In this document: piece after piece, positions 61,418 to 64,000 of the stretch
Numbering within the stretch: position 1 is the stretch's first letter
How the letters are laid out: every line of letters begins with the position of its first letter
NCBI RefSeq assembly: GCF_035975855.1
Contig: NZ_CP109055.1
Coordinates: 4,650,001-4,714,000, forward strand
Reading direction: 5' to 3'
From: Streptomyces sp. NBC_01304
GTDB lineage: Bacteria > Actinomycetota > Actinomycetes > Streptomycetales > Streptomycetaceae
DNA: 64,000 nucleotides
Notes under the pieces: generated by a model
Database searches by the model: none
What the model saw: the letters and a program-made list of their open reading frames with translations, nothing else
Told to the model about the DNA's origin: nothing
Translations under genes and position numbers: made by a program

Positions 61418-62154
61418 GCACCCTTCTTCAACTTGGCGAGCTGCGCTTCGATGACCTCGGCCGGGACTTCCGTCTTCTCCGGCTCCAGGTAGTTCAAGGT
61501 GGACGCGGCGACCAAGGTCGAACCGCTGCGCACGACCGTGACGAACATCGGCATCTTGTCGCCGTCGAAGTCACCGCTCACGCGGTACGAGACCGCCTCG
61601 TCCCCCACCTCCGGCGCGGGCAGAGCCTTGACGCCGTCGTACTTCATCTCGAGGTGCTCGTACTTGCCGCCGCACTTCTCCACGGAGGTACGCAGATCAC
61701 CGATGACCTTCTCGGCATCGGCCTGCTCGTGCGAGAGCAGCACGAGCGAAGTGTAGTTGGCGTCGGTGGAGTCCTTGCCGGCGGGCGTGATGTTGCGGCC
61801 GAGCGAGGCCTTGGCCTCGGGCTGCGTGCCGAAGAAGAACATGTCCGCGACGGCCTGGCAGGCCTCGGGCTTCGCGGGCATGTTCAGGTTGAGGATCTCG
61901 TCCTTGGCCTTGGCCTCGAACTTGTAACCCGCGACATCGCCCTTGCCGACGATGACTTCCGCCAACTGCGCGGCACTGAGCGCGCCCGCGGCGGCCTTCT
62001 TCGGCTTGTCCGCCTGCGCGGCCGCCGCCTTGGAGGGCGAGGGCCGCTCCTTGCCCTCCGCGCTGTCGCCCTTGCCGCCACAGCCGGCGGCGGTAAATCC
62101 CAGAGCAGCCACGACCAGTGCGGACACCGCACCCCGCGACAGAGTTGCCTTCAA
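61414..62154 (-). CDS. Lipoprotein, first gene of a paralogous pair
   Basis: The protein has 246 residues from TTG (LKATLSRGAVSALVV), with AGGGA 3 nt upstream. The lipobox is AAGC, followed by GGKGDSAEGKERPSPS. The mature domain begins LSAAQLAEVIVGKGDVAGYK and has LLSHEQADAEKVIGDLRTSV, RSGSTLVAASTLNY and IEAQLAKLKKG, matching the next gene block by block. Tandem duplication with a retained 4-nt overlap is the likely origin. The function is unknown. Confidence 0.8.
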   Translation of the reverse strand: MKATLSRGAVSALVVAALGFTAAGCGGKGDSAEGKERPSPSKAAAAQADKPKKAAAGALSAAQLAEVIVGKGDVAGYKFEAKAKDEILNLNMPAKPEACQAVADMFFFGTQPEAKASLGRNITPAGKDSTDANYTSLVLLSHEQADAEKVIGDLRTSVEKCGGKYEHLEMKYDGVKALPAPEVGDEAVSYRVSGDFDGDKMPMFVTVVRSGSTLVAASTLNYLEPEKTEVPAEVIEAQLAKLKKGA

Positions 62155-62349
62155 CGTTCCCTGCTTTCACGTTCTCCGGGCACACGCACCCATGGCGTAC
62201 CCGGAGGTAATGAAAGGCCCAAGTCTCGGCCCTGAACAGGGAATTCCGGTAACGATCGGAGATCGCCGAAAAGGTTGTACGGGGCCTCATCACGGGCCGG
62301 CAACGGCTGCGCTCCGCCGGGGTGGGCTCCGCCGGGGCGCGTGGCCGGG

Positions 62350-63009
62350 TCAGTCGTCGTAGTCCTCGGCGAGGCGGAGGCCCAGGTCTCGTTCCCAGTC
62401 CTGGGCCCAGTGGCGGATCTCTGCGATCTGTTCGTCGGTCAGGCCGTACGCCGCGAACTCCTCGTCGCTCACCCAGACCAGGGCCTCCAGGCGGTCGCGC
62501 AGCTCGCGGAGGTCGAAGTCCTCCGCATTCCGGGCGCCGAGCCGCTCCAGTTCGGCCATCGGATGGTCGGCGCTCATGGCATGCACGTCGATCGCGTCCC
62601 GGGGAAGGCCACGGTCGCCGAGCGCCCGCATCTTCGTGGCCACGACATCGGCGATGTCGATGACGGGCCCGACGTCCATGACGACCGGGGGCCGCCAGAG
62701 CACCTCCTTGAGCAGGTCGACCTCGCAACTCGCCTCGGTGACGGGATCGGTGGCCAGGAGGCGGGCCAGGCGTGGGGTCACGCTGACGTTCGAGATGCGC
62801 CAGCCACGCTTCCCCAGGCCCGCGGTCAGGACCTCGACGATGTCCTCTATCGGCGCCGGGTCCTGCGTGGCGAAGTCGAGGTCCTGGCTCGGCCGGCTGA
62901 CGACGCCGTGCGCCTGGACGGCGTACCCGCCCATCAGCGCCAGACCGAACACACCACCCACCTCGAACGCATCCGCCAGCAGTCGGCGATGCAGTTCCGG
63001 CATCCTCAC
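62350..63009 (-). CDS. AbiEii/AbiGii-type nucleotidyltransferase (DUF1814-like)
   Basis: The protein has 219 residues. The catalytic pattern GGYAVQAHG (27-35) and SQDLDF (41-46, Asp43 and Asp45) is typical of AbiEii toxins and related nucleotidyltransferases. IDIADVVATKMRALGDRGLP and AIDVHAM match the later conserved block. AbiEii enzymes add nucleotides to tRNA and arrest growth during phage infection. The partner at 63006-63350 overlaps by 4 nt but is not an obvious AbiEi antitoxin. It could instead be a housekeeping member of the family. Confidence 0.8.
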   Translation of the reverse strand: MRMPELHRRLLADAFEVGGVFGLALMGGYAVQAHGVVSRPSQDLDFATQDPAPIEDIVEVLTAGLGKRGWRISNVSVTPRLARLLATDPVTEASCEVDLLKEVLWRPPVVMDVGPVIDIADVVATKMRALGDRGLPRDAIDVHAMSADHPMAELERLGARNAEDFDLRELRDRLEALVWVSDEEFAAYGLTDEQIAEIRHWAQDWERDLGLRLAEDYDD

Positions 63010-63350
63010 GCGCTACCGGCCTCTCGAAGCTCGGCGAACGTGTCCTCCCAGACGGTGCGCACACCTCGGCCGAGCATCTTGCGCAGGATGGGCCAATGGG
63101 CGACCAGAAGGTCCCCGTCGAGGTACGCGACGAAGTCGTCCCGCAGTCCGTTGTTGAGGACGATCCGGTACATCCCGAGCAGCAGCTTGGTGTTCCCCAG
63201 ATCGAAGGCGCGCAGCCCGGACCAGGCCAGGTGCAGCGGCAGCTCGACCGTGCCGGTCACCGGCCCGGCCAGCTCGTCGAGCGATCCGGGCAGCCGGTCG
63301 GCGCCGTAGCTCCACCGCGCGAATGCCTGAGGATTCCGGTCTCCGTCCAC
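63006..63350 (-). CDS. Small partner protein coupled to the AbiEii-like gene
   Basis: The protein has 114 residues from GTG (VDGDRNPQAFARWSYG); the frame is open 15 codons more upstream. It is soluble with LPLHLAWSGLRAFDLGNTKL and LLLGMYRIVLNNGLRDDFVA in the middle and WPILRKMLGRGVRTVWEDTF near the end. No helix-turn-helix is evident. The stop overlaps the nucleotidyltransferase start by 4 nt, so the two are co-translated. It may be an antitoxin or target-binding partner; I cannot tell. Confidence 0.7.
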   Translation of the reverse strand: MDGDRNPQAFARWSYGADRLPGSLDELAGPVTGTVELPLHLAWSGLRAFDLGNTKLLLGMYRIVLNNGLRDDFVAYLDGDLLVAHWPILRKMLGRGVRTVWEDTFAELREAGSA

Positions 63351-63391
63351 GCCGCCAGTATGCCGCGCACGCTGCGTGAGGGCCCCGCGAT

Positions 63392-63859
63392 TCATGCAGC
63401 AACCACCGCCTCGGCCGCGACTCCGAGCTCGAACCAGAGCAGCTTGCCGCCCCGCCCGAAGAGGTCGTCCCCCAGCGGGTAACCGCCCCAGTCATCGGCC
63501 CACAGCCGGACGAGGAGGAGGCCGCGCCCGCCATCGTCCTCGTCGGCCGCCGGGGCGGTCCGCAGTGGCCTCGACGGACGGTCGAAAGGGGGCGGGATGT
63601 GCGGGTTGGAGTCCCACACCCCGACCCTCAGACGTCCGCCCTCACCCCCACGCACCCGCATCGCCGCCGCGCCCTTTGCATGCCGGTATGCATTGGTGAC
63701 CATCTCCGAGGTCAACAGCTCGGCTGTATCGAGGAGTTCGGGCATGCCATGCCCTGCGAGTGCGGCCCGGAGGGTCATGCGGGCGACGCGCGGAGCACGC
63801 GGATCGTGGGGCAAGTGAAGGGCGTACGACCAGGGTTCGGGCGGGGATACGGTGACCAT
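63392..63859 (-). CDS. RsbW-type ATP-binding (anti-sigma-like) protein
   Basis: The protein has 155 residues from the ATG of MVTVSPPEPWSYAL. An in-frame GTG at 63892 is an alternative; neither has an ideal ribosome site. It is a GHKL ATPase: N-box LLTSEMVTNAYRHAKG, VGVWDSNPHIPPPF, and G-box DGGRGLLLVRLWADDWG. It is a paralogue of the protein at 42719 but has no WhiJ or DUF397 neighbour within the window; one could lie just beyond the right edge. Confidence 0.85.
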   Translation of the reverse strand: MVTVSPPEPWSYALHLPHDPRAPRVARMTLRAALAGHGMPELLDTAELLTSEMVTNAYRHAKGAAAMRVRGGEGGRLRVGVWDSNPHIPPPFDRPSRPLRTAPAADEDDGGRGLLLVRLWADDWGGYPLGDDLFGRGGKLLWFELGVAAEAVVAA

Positions 63860-64000
63860 GAGCTCCGCCTGCGGTGGGGGAATCGGGTTCACCAACGGGC
63901 TCGGCCGGGCGGTGGCATGTCGCGTTCGCGAGGGGACGCGGAGCGCTTCCGGCTTACGGGCCAGGCCAGTTGGGCGGCTTGGGACTCACCGTAGCGGCGC
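63860..64000. other. Right edge of the window
   Basis: About 140 bp lie upstream of the ATPase gene. A minus-strand frame is open to the edge (from about 63893) but is too short to judge. It could be the end of another gene or the promoter region of the ATPase. Confidence 0.25.

Noticed and set aside
59631..61421. 596-codon minus-strand frame across chorismate mutase and the following gap
   Set aside because: The product changes character at every real gene boundary, and the part over 60635-61417 is out of frame with a convincing lipoprotein.

Overview
The window is a stretch of a high-GC actinomycete chromosome, almost certainly Streptomyces. Third codon positions are strongly G/C, GTG and TTG starts are common, and the gene content is typical of the genus: purN-purH, sucC-sucD, icmB, pcrA, AfsR/SARP, NlpC/P60 wall hydrolases, a WhiJ/DUF397/AbaA-type cassette and PspC sensor proteins. 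From memory, the order of the core genes resembles the S. coelicolor chromosome core. I see no rRNA, tRNA, CRISPR array, transposase, integrase or plasmid replication gene.

Layout. 0-10.3 kb: a frame-disrupted gene at the left edge, purH/purN, two membrane proteins, a large XRE plus sigma-like regulator, and sucD/sucC with a DevR/OsdR-like box upstream. 10.5-21.4 kb: two secreted Ala/Pro-rich proteins, then a five-gene MoxR-AAA / DUF5682 / vWA / SWIM / DUF5691 set whose job is unknown. It is split by an MmpS-like lipoprotein and carries a striking 10-bp tandem repeat. 21.5-35.4 kb: icmB, a lipase, an M23 peptidase, pcrA, a DUF4232 lipoprotein, an AfsR-like regulator, and two paralogous NlpC/P60 hydrolases. 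The first hydrolase sits behind a ydaO-type c-di-AMP riboswitch and the second behind a different structured leader.

35.4-49.3 kb is the clearest accessory island. It is a defence locus with rloA-rloB (AbiL-like), hsdM-hsdS, hsdR and a YgjP/DUF45 metallopeptidase. The restriction genes are interrupted by a winged-helix regulator and a WhiJ/DUF397/anti-sigma-like cassette with clear inverted-repeat operators. 49.3-53.6 kb: a PspC histidine kinase and LuxR regulator pair, a divergent PspC/LiaF-like protein, and DoxX. 53.7-57.7 kb: membrane proteins of unknown role, a class II aldolase-like protein and a PPOX-family protein. 57.8-60.1 kb: guaA and, divergently, a chorismate mutase that appears to be controlled by a Phe/Tyr leader-peptide attenuator. 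60.6-64 kb: two paralogous lipoproteins, an AbiEii-type nucleotidyltransferase with a partner, and an anti-sigma-like ATPase.

The best candidates for something little described are the MoxR/vWA/SWIM set, the chorismate mutase attenuator, and the regulatory cassette inside the restriction locus. Family names and gene-order comparisons come from recognition of the protein sequences, not from any search.
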